Assembly: GCA_001972305.1 (NCBI GenBank)
Contig: BDDD01002230.1
Span: forward strand, 119,877 to 183,876
Source of the DNA: Cephalotus follicularis
Taxonomy: Eukaryota; Streptophyta; Magnoliopsida; Oxalidales; Cephalotaceae
Length of the DNA: 64,000 bases
Reading direction: 5' to 3'
Part shown: positions 13,422 to 24,892 of the stretch, piece after piece
Layout of the letters: the number at the start of each line of letters is the position of its first letter
Numbering within the stretch: the first letter of the stretch is position 1
Position numbers and translations under genes: made by a program
The notes under the pieces: generated by a model
Told to the model about the DNA's origin: nothing
The model's database searches: none
The model's input: the letters and a program-made list of their open reading frames with translations, nothing else

Positions 13422-13800
13422 TGAGAAATATTTCAATTGCATTAAATCTCTATAAAATATAGAAGGCTATCAAGATAATGTCAAACCATGAAGGATTCTC
13501 TTAGGATTCACATAAATGGTAAATATCCCAATTATGTACATTTTTAAGTCAATTATGATACTCTATATGATCTTTATTCACAAGGTTCAGGTTTGAATTC
13601 TGAAACTTTTGAGTATTCATCTATTCTGTTGATTTTATTCACAATTATTCCTTCTTGTATTGACTTAAACATTGAAGGGTGTTCCCAGAGTTCATATCCG
13701 ATCATTTTTTTTGTTTTCTATCTGTCTTACAAGTCGAGGAAGAGAATAGTTAATCGGCCAGTTATTGTGTTGATCGAAGATCCAATTTTTTGTTTTAACA
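13422..13800 (+). repeat. 5' LTR of the 13.4-19.0 kb gypsy element
   Basis: Starts TGAGAAATATTTC and ends TTTTAACA. It aligns with the 3' LTR through shared blocks (TTGCATTAAATCTCTAT, GGAAGAGAATAGTT, TGTTGATC) but is 55 bp shorter and clearly diverged, so the insertion is old. Confidence 0.85.
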
Positions 13801-13801
13801 G

Positions 13802-13820
13802 TTGACGTCGTTTATGGGAA
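13802..13820 (+). other. Primer binding site-like sequence
   Basis: TTGACGTCGTTTATGGGAA lies two bases after the 5' LTR. It is a mutated form of the TTGGCGCCGT...GGGAA site common in Tat/Athila-type elements, and matches the equivalent site of the second gypsy element (complement of 50793-50811) at most positions. Confidence 0.65.
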
Positions 13821-13868
13821 TATCATATTTTTTCCACAAAGTTTAGACATTTTCTCTATCAAGTAATC

Positions 13869-15360
13869 ATGCCTCCAAGGAGAACAAATCGTAGGAATCA
13901 ACAAAACCAGCAAGACAATGCTTCAATAACTCGAGTAGAGTTCAATCAATTGCTCTAGCGGATTGGACAACTCACACAGTCGGTTCAACAATTTGCTTAG
14001 CAACCAGGAGGACACCAAAATCCTACACAAGTTAACCTTGCACAACCTAATTAGTGGAGGAATCCGCCTAGACAGGCCAGGAGCGAGGATAGAGGCTCTT
14101 AGACGAACATGGTTAATCGCAGAGTCTTCAGATGCTCGAGACAGGAACTATAAGAGCGAAGACGCTCCATCAATCGATGATATTGCCGGTGATAACTTTT
14201 CAGAGAAGGAAAGATCCCGTCAGAGCAAATCTACTGATAAAGAACCTAGAAGAAGTATCTTCAATAGGCTTGGAAGAATTCCTAGCCGGAATAGATCTCC
14301 AGGAAGGGACAATATCATGCTGCTAGCATGTCTAGGGCACATATCGTCCAAGGGACAGATCTGGAGAGGAGAATGGCTGACATGGAGAGGAGAATCCTCG
14401 AAGTCAGAGAAGTTGAGCACGAGGGAAGATATCTGGCAGAGCTCAGAAATTTGAACATCCACCCTTTTACTATAGAGATCATGGAAGCATCTTTTCTATG
14501 ATCATTCAAGCTATCAATGATTGAGAAGTACCATGGTACGACAGATCCTTTGGATCATGTGCGCCTCTACCAGCATATCATATGCTTATTCATAAGGTTT
14601 CAGACCCAATCTTCTATTATGAATTTTCGGCAACACTTATAGGTGCTGCTTAGACCTGGTATAGCAAGTTGGCTTTAGAGTCTATCTACTATTTCTCTCA
14701 ATTCAGTAAGTTGTTTGTTACAAAGTTTATAACTAGTAGAAAGCAGAAGAAAACCTTTACGCATCTCGTGACTATAATGTAGAGAGAAAATGAGAGCCTA
14801 AGGTAGTATCTGGCACGATTTAACAAAGAGTTTCTGAAGTCAGAGATCTCGATTCCTCCTTTATTGTTGCAATAATTTTAAGTGGTCTGAAGCAGTCCCA
14901 GTTCCATTTCTCTCCCATGAAGGAGTATCCCAAATATATGGAGAATCTTTTAAACAGAGTAGAGAACTACATCAGTGTAGAGAGGGAAATGAGTGCCCGA
15001 TATACTAGAGTCAGAAAAAGCTCAGAGAACTGAGCCAAGTCCAGCAAGTCTGGACAGAACATGGGAAAAAAGAGGAAAGAAATAGAATATCTCTCAAAGG
15101 ATTATCTCTGTCACAAACTCGATAAGGAGTCAGAGATGTCAAAGCCCCCATTCAAAGATTTCAAGAAGTATACGTCTTTTACAAAGTCATATGCAAACAT
15201 ATTTCTGGAGATAAAGAATGAGTCAATCAAATGGCATGAGAGACTTCGGGGACCACCGATGAAGAGAGATCAGACCAGATATTGTCAGTTCCATCGTGAA
15301 AGTGGTCATGACACAAATGAGTGCAAGCAACTAAAGTATGAGATTGAGAGGTTGGTCTGA
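13869..15360 (+). pseudogene. Broken gag of the Tat-type gypsy element
   Basis: It starts ATGCCTCCAAGGAGAAC (a basic, Gln-rich N terminus) and continues through several frames. Recognisable pieces are a YxGTTDPLDHVRLYQ block near 14530, an ARFNKEFLKSE block near 14815, and a YCQFHRESGHDTNEC zinc-binding motif near 15280-15325. These are the hallmarks of Tat-type Gag, which packages the retrotransposon RNA. Stops and frameshifts interrupt it many times (for example TAG at 13957 and 14651). No intact product is expected. Confidence 0.85.
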
Positions 15361-15404
15361 AAATTTTATCTCAGACTTTTTTAAGGAGACTGCCAATAGA
15401 GAGT

Positions 15405-16335
15405 AGAGGACAAAATGCAAAGTATGAAGTAGTCATCAAAGGTTTGACGCTAGCCATACATCTATAGATTCAGAGAATTAGAGTATTCAGTGACTCACAG
15501 CTAGTCGTCAACCAAGTCAATGGAGACTATGAAGCCAGAGATGAATGAATTGCTAGATATCTAACCAAGGTACAATCTTTGACATCTACCTTTCAACATT
15601 GTCAATTTATGAGAATTCCCAGAGAGGAGAATTGCAGAGTAGACATGCTCTCTATATTGGTAGTGGCAGAGGAGATATCTCAAACGGAGAACGTTTTTAG
15701 AGAAGATTTAATGCACCTCGATGTGTCAGAGACAAAGGACATCATTGACATTGATGAAGATGAGCCATGTTGGTTGGGCCTAATTCTTAACTGGCTCAAA
15801 AATGAAGGCTCCCAACAGACAAAGACAGAGGTGAAGAGGATTTTGTACACAACGAACAGATTCCATCTCATGGATTTAATCCTTTACAACAAATCTTATG
15901 CTATGCCACTGATCAGATGCTTAAGGCCTTTAGAAGCTGAGTACACCCTCAGAGAGGTGCATGAAGATATTTATGGAAACCAAGTTGGTGGAAGGTCACT
16001 CTTCTACAAGATCCTTGGGCAAGGATATTATTGGCAAACAATGATGAACACCTCATAAACTCAGAGATAAAGCTGCAACCAAGGTAGTCGCATACCAACA
16101 GAGGGCAAGTCGTTATTACAACAAGAAGGAACATCCAAAAGGGTTAAAAGAAGGAGACATTGTCCTAAAAAAAGCACACAACTCTGACCCAATAGGGACC
16201 AGAGAAAAGCTAGCATCAGAATGGGATGACCCATACAGGATCAAAAGGGTCCTCAGACTAGGAACTTTTAAGCTTAAAATTCTTTCTAGCAAAGAGATTG
16301 ACAAGTGTTAAAATGCTGAGCACCTCTCCAAATAG
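15405..16335 (+). pseudogene. Broken pol remnant: RNase H and integrase
   Basis: Near 15415-15650 the RNase H remnant reads NAKYEVVIKGLTLA, then VFSDSQLVVNQVNG, then IPREENCRVDMLS, the Tat RNase H pattern with the catalytic Asp in SDSQ. 15870-16058 encodes the N-terminal integrase zinc region (REVHEDIYGN, GRSL, GQGYYW). After a deletion of the integrase core, 16060-16330 gives the C-terminal portion (YYNKK, LKEGDIVLKKAH, WDDPYRIKRVLR). Reverse transcriptase and protease are absent. Confidence 0.85.
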
Positions 16336-16680
16336 TTCCGGTTGAGATGTTTTTATTAAAACAATTTCATTCATTTATCTATTTTCGATTTGAAATTGTA
16401 TTTTAACCAATTGGAAGCATTAATCTGCCTTTAAATACACATAATTATTTGGGATATTTACTTTATTTTGTATTAGTTCTCTAAGTGTTCTTTATGTCAA
16501 AGACTATTCAATGCACAGAGGACCATCTCGAACCCTGATCAGAGATCATCAGAATTTCAAAATTATCCTTCATCAGGGATGAAGCTACAATTCAGAAGAC
16601 CTCTCACGTCCTTAAATCTCTAAGATGAGAACATAGTGAGGGAGGATAGACTTTTTATTTAAGCCCACAAAATTCTTCAC

Positions 16681-17330
16681 TGCTTAGAGCTTATACATGG
16701 TCAGACACCATACATGGCTATTCTCGAAGTGTACAAGATACACTTCAATGTTCAAAGCTCATACATGATCAGACACTATACATGGCTCTTCTCGAAGTGT
16801 ACAACATGCACTTCCATGTTTAGAGCTCATACATGGCTCTTCTCAAAGTGTACATGATGCACTTCCATGTTCAGAGCTCATACATGGTCAGATACCATAC
16901 ATAGCTTTTCTCAAAGTGTACAGGATGCACTTCCATGTTCAGAGATCATACACGGTTCTTCTAGAAGTGTACAAGATGCACTTCAATGTTTAGAGCTCAT
17001 ACATGGTTAGGGACCATACATTGCTCTTCTCGAAGTGTACATGATGCACTTCCATGTTCAGAGTTCATACATGATCAGGCACCATGCATGGCTCTTCTTA
17101 AAGTATACAGGATGCACTTCCATGTTTAGAGTTCATACATGGTCAGGCACCATACATGGCTCTTTTCGAAGTGTATAGGATGCAGTCCAATGTTTAGAGC
17201 TCATACATGGTCAGACACCATACGTGACTCTTTTTAAAGTATACAAGATGTACTTGAATATTTAGAGCTCATACATGGTTAGGCGGCACCATACATGGCT
17301 TCTTAAAGTCTATAGGTTGCATTAAGGTTT
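16681..17330 (+). repeat. Ten-unit tandem array, about 68-bp unit
   Basis: Each unit contains AGAGCTCATACATGG, a CAGACACCATACATGGCTCTT half, and GAAGTGTACAAGATGCACTT. I count ten units; two (starting about 16823 and 16942) are about 51 bp, having lost 17 bp between two copies of the internal CATACATGG word. The array lies between the integrase remnant and the 3' LTR, where Tat/Ogre-type elements are known to carry tandem arrays. It is non-coding. Confidence 0.9.
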
Positions 17331-18525
17331 GAAGTGAATGCCACAGAGTGACACTTTACTAAAAGACCCACTTTACAAATTGCAGGATGAGTTGCATAGT
17401 GTGCATCTTATAAAATCCAATATTCAGTTGACTTTTCGACACAGTAAGACCCTTATACTCAACTTGAATTCTATATAAGGGGGGCAGAGCAAAGCTTAAA
17501 TTAGAGACAACAGAGATCCCACCTAAAGGATTCGGTCCCAATTAAGTCAGAGCTCCGACCTAAAAAACTCTGGCAGAGATCACACTGGTTCTTGGACCGT
17601 TCAAGTTAAGGAAATACATCCATATACATAAGAAAATTTCCTACAAAGGATAGTTAGATACCTACCTACAGGCTCACAAAAGGAGCAAATGGATTACAAA
17701 ACAAAGTAAATTCAGACTACATGTTCTACAGGCTCACAAAAGGAGCAAATGGATTACAAAACAAAGTAAATTCAGACTACATTTTCATGATTATCAATAT
17801 TCAAAGGACCAATCTCATCGTGTTCTTTTTCTCGTTGCCTCGGATTCTCCACCATCTTTGCACCATTCTCTGCAATCAACTCCAAGTCTGGAGTATGACC
17901 CTTAGCACCACCCAGAGCTCCAACATCGACCTCTGCAGCAATCTCTTTAACCAAGGTATCTGGGTCAGAGGATCCCTCTCCAACAAGAACAAAATATGCA
18001 GACCTCTCTTGATCTTTCGCGTGCCTTTCTCTTTATTAGCTTGTTCTCAATTATGAAGATATTGCATACAGAGGCGCAGACCACATGTATGCACTACAGC
18101 TCTGCTAATTTTTCTTCTTGGCTAAGCGAAAAGAGCAAACCTCATAACAAGGTAACAGTCTATTCTTTACTACTTTCATCTATGAAAAAAGACAAGTTCA
18201 GACCTTCAATCCACGATTTACTTTGGCAAACACAGGTCTACTCTGCCTTCCAGAGATCAATATTCATCTATGTTTATTCGTCTCTGTGACAAAGGAACTA
18301 TAGACTTTGTTAGAGTAGGTCTCGACAAATTCAAGTCTGATAGAGTTCAAGTAAAAATGAGCATTCCAACCTCTTACTTGGAGGACCATCAAGGTAATGT
18401 CCACACCTCTGCAATATTTTCTATCTCTGACCAAGAAGCTCAAAAGTCTGGAAAGTAAAGGGCATATGATACAGGTAAATTTGCTGGCCAATCATAACGT
18501 GTCATGTGGACAGACCTAATATTAT
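17331..18525 (+). other. Non-coding 3' interior of the gypsy element
   Basis: Sequence between the tandem array and the 3' LTR has no recognisable domain. Within it a 60-bp unit is duplicated at 17666-17785. Open frames 17721-18056 and 17996-18289 show no known motif. No strong polypurine tract is visible just before the LTR. Confidence 0.5.
17666..17785 (+). repeat. Near-perfect 60-bp tandem duplication
   Basis: CTACAGGCTCACAAAAGGAG and the next 37 bases occur twice back to back, starting at 17666 and 17726. The near-identity contrasts with the decayed element around it, so the duplication is much younger than the insertion. Confidence 0.95.
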
Positions 18526-18959
18526 TGGGGAATATTTCAGTTGCATTAAATCTCTATGAAATCTGAAAGGTTGTTTCAGGAAGATTCCACCAGAGATCAA
18601 TATAATGCCAAACTCCTAAAACCAAGGAGACAAGATCTTCCTATGACTCACAAAAAGAGAAAATATCTCAATCTACGCACAATTCTAAGTCTACCAGGAT
18701 TCTCAAAGGCACCCAACCTACTCTACTATAAATATGACCTTCATTCACAAGGTCGAATTCTGAAACTCTTGTGTATTCATATATTCTTTTAAGCTTTATA
18801 CCCAGTTATTCTTTCCTGTATTGACTTAAGCATCAGAGGGTGTTCCTAGGTCCACCTTTGCTCACTTTTCTGTTTTCTATGTGTCTTACAAGTTGAGGAA
18901 GAGAATAGTTTATCGGTTAGTTATCGTGTTGATCAAAGATCCAGTTTTTTGCATCAACA
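18526..18959 (+). repeat. 3' LTR of the 13.4-19.0 kb gypsy element
   Basis: Starts TGGGGAATATTTCAG and ends GCATCAACA. A plus-strand TATAAATA lies at 18727-18734, placing the promoter correctly for a plus-strand element. It is better preserved than the 5' copy. Confidence 0.85.
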
Positions 18960-18964
18960 ATTCT

Positions 18965-20876
18965 ATTGTGTCATTGTTTAATATTTATACAGAATGTATC
19001 CTTTTTATATTAGCTACATGTAAAATAGACAATATTATTTTTAGATATGGATGGAATAAGACATGCATCATTTGTCATTAAATATAGTTTCTTTTATATG
19101 GATAACTATTCTATATTATTTTTTTTGTTACATAGTAAAATCGGTGGATAACCATTTTAGTAACAAAATAAGATGTAAATAATTTTTTTCTAACCACAAT
19201 GTATTTTATTTTTTGTTTTTCTTAAAAGTAGGAGAGTAGGAAGGCTATTTCAATCTCCGATCTAAGAATTGAACACTCACATAATTTACCATATCATATC
19301 TGATAAGACCCCACTAAATCTATGTTGAAATCGAAGCTAAGTGTCTTATCGAGAATAATATCGATCATATATGAAAACGAGGTAAAGGCCACTAACAAGA
19401 TATTGTGATAAATATTCAAACTTTTAAACTCAAAAATAGTTCTTATTAACCTCAACCACTTCAATAAATCACTTCTTGAATCTTGACATATATCTTTACT
19501 TTTGATTTTTCTAGTTACATTATAGCAGCAAGTTATTCATTCACATATCAAAATGTTGAAGAAGATAAATGGCATTTAGTGCTTGCCAAAATACCTCAAT
19601 CATTTTAATCAGTACCTTCTTGACATGTATCTTGCTTGTGACTTTTCTAGTTACATGATAACTACAAAGTTATTCATTCACATATCAAAATGTTGAAGAA
19701 GATAAATGACATTTAAGTGCTTGCCAAAATAAGCTTAAATAACTAGACGGATTCATTAACCCTAAATCAAATCGAAGTGCTTTTAATAAGTAATAACTCT
19801 AGTAAGATTAATTAAGATGTATTAAGTCAAAGAACTTCGTATCATTTATTCAACTTTCTTCTTTCAAGGAAAATGGATTTCTTGAAAAACCTATTTAATT
19901 ACTTTTCTAAAATTATATTGCTTTCAATAATACTAAGCATCTTAATATTTTTATCAACTTTTTTTTTATCTCAATTGATGTATCAATAATCATGACATAT
20001 ACTTAATCATTCATTAAAAGTAATAAATCCCTTGTGTGTTTTATTCTTCATATGCTATTCATATACATTAGCACGTTAGCTAAACAAAATTGATAGCAAT
20101 ATTAAGATATATAGTATTACTCTACTATTTTATGGGATTAATTTGGACTTGGAACAAAATTTTGTGAACCAAAAAAAAAAAAAAGACAAAACAAAACAAA
20201 CAACAATGGAGCTTTTGTATTCTGTCGGCTTACTGGGTATCAGCAATCAAAGAAAATTTGAGAGTAGCTAAATCTCTTAATGGATGAATATTCACATTTC
20301 TAGGTGTAAAATGGCTTGAATTTCTATCCCTTTAAACAAATGAGATTTCGTTTTTATTTATAAGAGAGAAGAGTTAGTCTGGGTTAGAAATTTACAGATT
20401 TTTCATTGAATAAATTGTTTTTTATTATAAAAAATTATATAACAGTTAAAATTTTTAAACAATAATAAAATAATTATAGATATTTCTTAAATTTAAAAAT
20501 TGACATGCATATTCTATACAGGCAGAATATCAAATCCAACTATTACATTTATGAAGTACAAGATATAAGCATGAAAATTATGTTGACATAAAACAAAAGG
20601 ATGTGTTTTATGTCAAGAGTGTTTGTTCTTTTGTTTTTCCAACCAAATAACTAATTTAGATCTCAATCATTTTGTGGGTATGTCCTGACCCTTAAATCTC
20701 AAAGTACGTGACCCCACACTCTATACATTAGAGAAACAGGCAAAAAACCTTGTAGTGACCTCAAATGTTGAAAATTCAATAAATATCATACTACAATAAT
20801 AGATCAAACAATAAATAACTTTCGTTTCTTGAGTAATCTAGTAAGAAACTATCAATTATAAAAATAACAACAAAAA
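18965..20876. other. Intergenic DNA, no gene seen
   Basis: AT-rich sequence without coding signatures apart from the tandem duplication at 19449-19731. A short A-rich run lies near 20170. Confidence 0.4.
19449..19731. repeat. Two-copy tandem duplication, about 141-bp unit
   Basis: Blocks TTATTCATTCACATATCAAA, TGTTGAAGAAGATAAATG and GTGCTTGCCAAAATA occur in the same order twice, starting near 19449 and 19592. The copies differ by scattered substitutions and small indels. Confidence 0.88.
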
Positions 20877-21520
20877 TGTAACACCCTCAACCCGGTAGAG
20901 GTCTGAGATGTCACCCAAACTCATTTAGTCTTTTAATTTTTAAGTTGACTACTAGTTATGTCTATTATATATAATAGAAAAATCATAAAACTTTAAATTT
21001 TAATATATACGTGCTTACATCCATTCAAATATTCTTAAACACTCATACATTTTATTGTCATCATACATAGGTTCATACAACTTTATACAAATCCTTGACA
21101 CATATTTTAATATCCATACAAATAAAACCCATAAAAATACATCTTCCTTAAAATCTTGCTCCATACAACTATGTTCTTACCCATTTTATGTCCGTGATCA
21201 CTGTCACTTTTCCCTGTTTAGGACCTTGTAGGTAGCTATTGAGTTGCAATGATATTAATCTTCAAGGGGATATTGCTACATGATTTGACAGATGTTATAT
21301 TATCATATTTCAGAGGTTAGGCTAAAAGTAACACAATTTAACATTCAATAAAAACCCAGAGAACAATCAACAATGTGTCCACCGGGCATTTGGTCATGCA
21401 TGCATGTAAAGCATAATTTAAGTTGGTTTAATCAAGCATCTTCGGCCATCCACAACTATAGCAATTTGTAGTCTATATATTTTCAATTCTAACACCGAAG
21501 ACTTTAATCCTGTTTCTATC
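20877..21520 (-). mobile_element. Probable LTR fragment (minus orientation)
   Basis: The left end TGTAACACCCTCAACCCGG is the complement of a typical gypsy LTR terminus (...GGGTGTTACA). The following 600 bp are non-coding and contain CCACCGGGCATTTGGTC. I could not find the other end or a target duplication, so the right boundary is a guess. Confidence 0.4.
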
Positions 21521-21929
21521 ACGAGCCACTTTAAAATCTAGCTAGATATAAAAAGATTAGTATTGTATTCTCTCTATCTCTCTCTTTTTTTTTTCACCAA
21601 CTTTTACTCTTACGTGATTAACCACTTACATATCCTTTGTAGTTTTTACTCGAGAATATTCAGCCCTACCTAGCTAGATGCTTTCGACACGTGCATGTAA
21701 CATACGTTTGGAAAACATTTCCTTTTTTGTTTTGTTTTTTGTCAAATAGAAAATTAATAGTGAGAATTCTTCACGGAATTCTTTGGTTTGTTACTTTTGT
21801 ACCTAACGACTTGTATCCCGCATGAGCAAACAGTACAAGATAGTCAAAATGCTTTCTTCTTCCTTCGGCAATTTCTTAAACGCAACGTAACTCATTTAGT
21901 ATTTAGTTTTACATGAGTAGCAAATCAAA
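21521..21929. other. Intergenic DNA, no gene seen
   Basis: A pyrimidine-rich CTCTCT patch near 21570-21590 and AT-rich spacer lead up to the target duplication of the next element. No coding signature. Confidence 0.4.
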
Positions 21930-22078
21930 GCTCCAATCAGGGCGGAGCCAAAATTTCAATCGAGTTTGTATAATAGATAATTAATTTATAAAATTAAAAC
22001 ATAAGAGGTTATATACTGTCTCACAAATTACAAATGAACAAGACAGAATAACATATATATCAAATTAAAAAAAAAATT

Positions 22079-23455
22079 ATGACAATCTGTATTAGATACA
22101 GTTGCACTCGTTCTAATTATCATTTAATCTATTTATTTACTGAAATTGATAAATATATTCCTATTGAGATGGTTAAATTACAATCGTTTGGTGGGTCAGA
22201 GTACAACGCTTGGAGGCGTGAGACTCAATTCAGGTTGAAATCCAATATGATATTTTATACTGTTTTGAGCACTTTTTCTGACACTACTGAAAATGTTTTT
22301 GAATCTCAATGGTTAAGTGATGAAGACTACTGTAGAGACTACTTGTTGAATTGTTTATCAGACCGTCTTGCAGAAACCTATAGTAAGTTTAAGACTGCTA
22401 AGGAAATATGGGACAATTTCGACGCTCAATTCCGAATAGAGGGGGAGCTATCCAAATCTCACCTAGTGGATAAGTTCTTCGATTTCACGTTCCATGAGGA
22501 CATGGAAATCACTCCTCAAGTAACTGATTTCGAGAATTTGAGGTCAAAGATGAACAATAAGAATATTGGTGAGCCTAGTGCTGACACACTACAGAAGGAA
22601 GCTCACATGCTAGTGGGCAAGCCTAAGCCTCGCAACTTTATTGCAATGATGAACGATGGTAGGGTCAGCGCTTCTTCAGAGTGGTGGTTAGATACTGGAG
22701 CTACTTGTCATGCAACAAATAATAAGAGTTTCCTGACAGAGGTCATTGCTACGAAAGAGACTGTTACAGTGGCTAGTGGGGCCGAGGCACTCATGACTCA
22801 CACCGGTACTGTAAACCTGGCCTTTTCTTCAGGTAACATTCTTACTTTAAATAATGTTAAATTTGTGCATTTGCTTAATAAGAATTTAATTTCTATTAGT
22901 CTTTTAGACAAAGCTGGCATGTGCACTTCTTTTATGAACGGTAGAGTAACTTTATCTGTTAATTCTGCTTATTTTGGTTGTGCATTTCTGATTGATGGTA
23001 TGTATAGGTTGAGTTTAGCTAATGAAACTATATGCCATGTAAATTCAACTTTAATTGATCCTAAATTATTACGCAATAGACTTGGACATGTGAATTACAG
23101 AAAAATACTTCAATTGGTTAAAACTCATAATATACCATTAAATACTTCCATTCGATTTAGTAGATGTGAAGTGTGTGCTCAGACTAAGATTACTAGAAAA
23201 CCTTTTCAGTCGGTTTCTAGGAGTACACAACTTCTTGAATTGATGCATTCTGACTTATGTGATTTCAAAAATTTCACAACTCGTGGAGGTCGGAAGTATC
23301 TAATTACTTTCATAGACAATTTTTCAAGATATTATCATATTTATCTATTGAAATCGAAGGACGAAGCTTTTGATAAGTTTAGAAATTTCAAAAATCGTGT
23401 TGAAAACCAATTAAACTTGAAAATTAAAAGGTTTAGGAGTGATAGAGGAGGATAA
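22079..23455 (+). pseudogene. Copia gag-protease-integrase segment
   Basis: A 458-codon open frame. The Gag-like N-terminal part (residues ~31-190) has lost the usual CCHC knuckle through an internal deletion before the protease. The aspartic protease site WLDTGATCH (Asp near residue 206) is intact. The GAG-pre-integrase zinc region follows near residues 330-375 (RLGHVNY ... CEVCAQTK). The integrase core starts with HSDLCDF and TFIDNFSRY and reaches SDRGG, where GAA of the usual GGEY has become TAA at 23453-23455. This stop truncates the integrase before its catalytic Glu. The segment is unusually open for such a broken element. Confidence 0.9.
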
Positions 23456-24009
23456 TACACAATGACAGAGTTCAAGGAATTCTGTGCCTCTCATGGCATA
23501 ATACTTGAAACTACTGCTACTCACCTCAATCAAATGGCATAGCAGAACGTAAGAACATGACGTTAACTGAAATGTTAAACTCTATGTTATTGACAGCTGG
23601 CATGCCTACTTCCTACTGGGGGAAAGCAGTTTTAACTGCTAATCACATCCTGAATAGAATGCCACACTCTAAATTAAATTCAATTCCTTATGAATTATGG
23701 CATAAACATCCTTGTAGATATGACACTCTCAAGACTTGGGGCTGTATAGCTTATGTTAAAATACAAGACCCTAGGAGACCTAAGGTGGGAACTCGAACCA
23801 ACACTTGTGTGTACCTAGGTTGCACAGAAAATAGTGCTGCAAACAGGTTTTTGGATTTATCTACCAATGCGATTATAGAATCTCGAGATGCTATTTTCTT
23901 TGAGGGTAAGTTCCTAAGAGACCATGGTTTGACTGTACCTGGCTATACAGCCGAGGTTAGCGAATTTGAATTTGGTCCTTTTGAAACTATTTTCACATTG
24001 ATTCATGCA
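23456..24009 (+). pseudogene. Copia integrase continuation, frameshifted
   Basis: After the stop the frame resumes with MTEFKEFCASHGI. It then shifts near 23520-23530, so that NGIAERKNMTLTEMLNSML is read in another frame from about 23535. The integrase C-terminal part continues (YWGKAVLTANHILNRMP, WGCIAYV, YLGC) until the CACTA element interrupts it. It belongs to the same polyprotein as the flanking segments. Confidence 0.88.
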
Positions 24010-24012
24010 TCA

Positions 24013-24889
24013 CACTACAGGAAAAGGTGGCAACGGCGAGGGCACTTCCCCTCGCCATTGAGTCAACGGCGAGGGCATGGCGAGGGGAGCACACCCTCGC
24101 CGATTTACTCCTCGCCATCAAGTACGGCGAGGGTACGGCGAGGGGACGGCGAGGGCGGAGTCCCCTCGGCATTTACTGCCCTCGCCACGCAGAGGGCATG
24201 GCTAGGGCAGTCTTCCCTCGCCATGCCCTCGCCATGGCGAGGGNNNNNNNNNNNNNNNNNNNNNNNNNNNNNNNNNNNNNNNNNNNNNNNNNNNNNNNNN
24301 NNNNNNNNNNNNNNNNNNNNNNNNNNNNNNNNNNNNNNNNNNNNNNNNNNNNNNNNNNNNNNNNNNNNNNNNNNNNNNNNNNNNNNNNNNNNNNNNNNNN
24401 NNNNNNNNNNNNNNNNNNNNNNNNNNNNNNNNNNNNNNNNNNNNNNNNNNNNNNNNNNNNNNNNNNNNNNNNNNNNNNNNNNNNNNNNNNNNNNNNNNNN
24501 NNNNNNNNNNNNNNNNNNNNNCTATTATACATAAAAAAAATTATAAAAAAAAACTAGTAGAGAGAGAGGGAGACAGAGGTTACCTGCGAAGGAGAAAGTG
24601 AGAGAGAGGTATGCCGGCGGTGGAGAGATTGGGAGAGAGTAGGGTGGGAGAGTGGGAGAAAGAGAGAGGGAGAAAGAGAGGGGTGGGGCGGCGGGGATGC
24701 AAAAGAATTTGGGGAAGAAGAAGTGAAGGAGAAGAAGAAAACGTCGGGCAAAATAATTAGGGTAACTGGCGAGGGCAATAATGCCCTCGCCATGCCTTTC
24801 TTTTAAAAAAAAAAATAAAAACGGGCAAAACAGCGAGGGGACTTAATGCCCTCGCCATGCCCTCGCCGTTGACCTGTTTTTTAGTAGTG
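24013..24889. mobile_element. CACTA (En/Spm) non-autonomous element inside the copia element
   Basis: Ends are CACTACAGGAAAA at the left and TTTTTTAGTAGTG at the right, the CACTA superfamily terminus. The 3-bp duplication TCA lies at 24010-24012 and 24890-24892. Subterminal regions are packed with direct and inverted GGCGAGGGC / GCCCTCGCC words, as expected for transposase-binding repeats. A GA-rich stretch (24555-24740) lies inside. No transposase is visible. The assembled interior includes 278 undetermined bases, probably because of the repeats. Confidence 0.93.
24244..24521. other. Assembly gap (278 N)
   Basis: All bases are N. The gap begins inside the GGCGAGGGC repeat field of the CACTA element. 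True length and content are unknown, so open frames drawn across it have no meaning. Confidence 1.
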
Positions 24890-24892
24890 TCA

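Larger units (their letters stand above)
13422..18959 (+). mobile_element. Decayed Tat-type Ty3/gypsy retrotransposon with both LTRs
   Basis: Two related LTRs (13422-13800 and 18526-18959) flank gag and partial pol, all on the plus strand. Flanks ATTAT (13417-13421) and ATTCT (18960-18964) agree at 4 of 5 bases, consistent with an aged target duplication. Order is LTR, primer site, gag, RNase H, integrase, tandem array, LTR. Protease and reverse transcriptase are missing through an internal deletion near 15370-15410. Many stops and frameshifts mark it as dead. Lineage rests on the Tat-style RNase H and zinc-finger motifs described under its parts. Confidence 0.88.

Noticed and set aside
16681-17330. 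CRISPR-like regular spacing of repeats
   Set aside because: Units are contiguous tandem repeats without unique spacers, inside a plant retrotransposon.
24027-24557. Frames spanning the N run
   Set aside because: They are created by undetermined bases and CACTA subterminal repeats.
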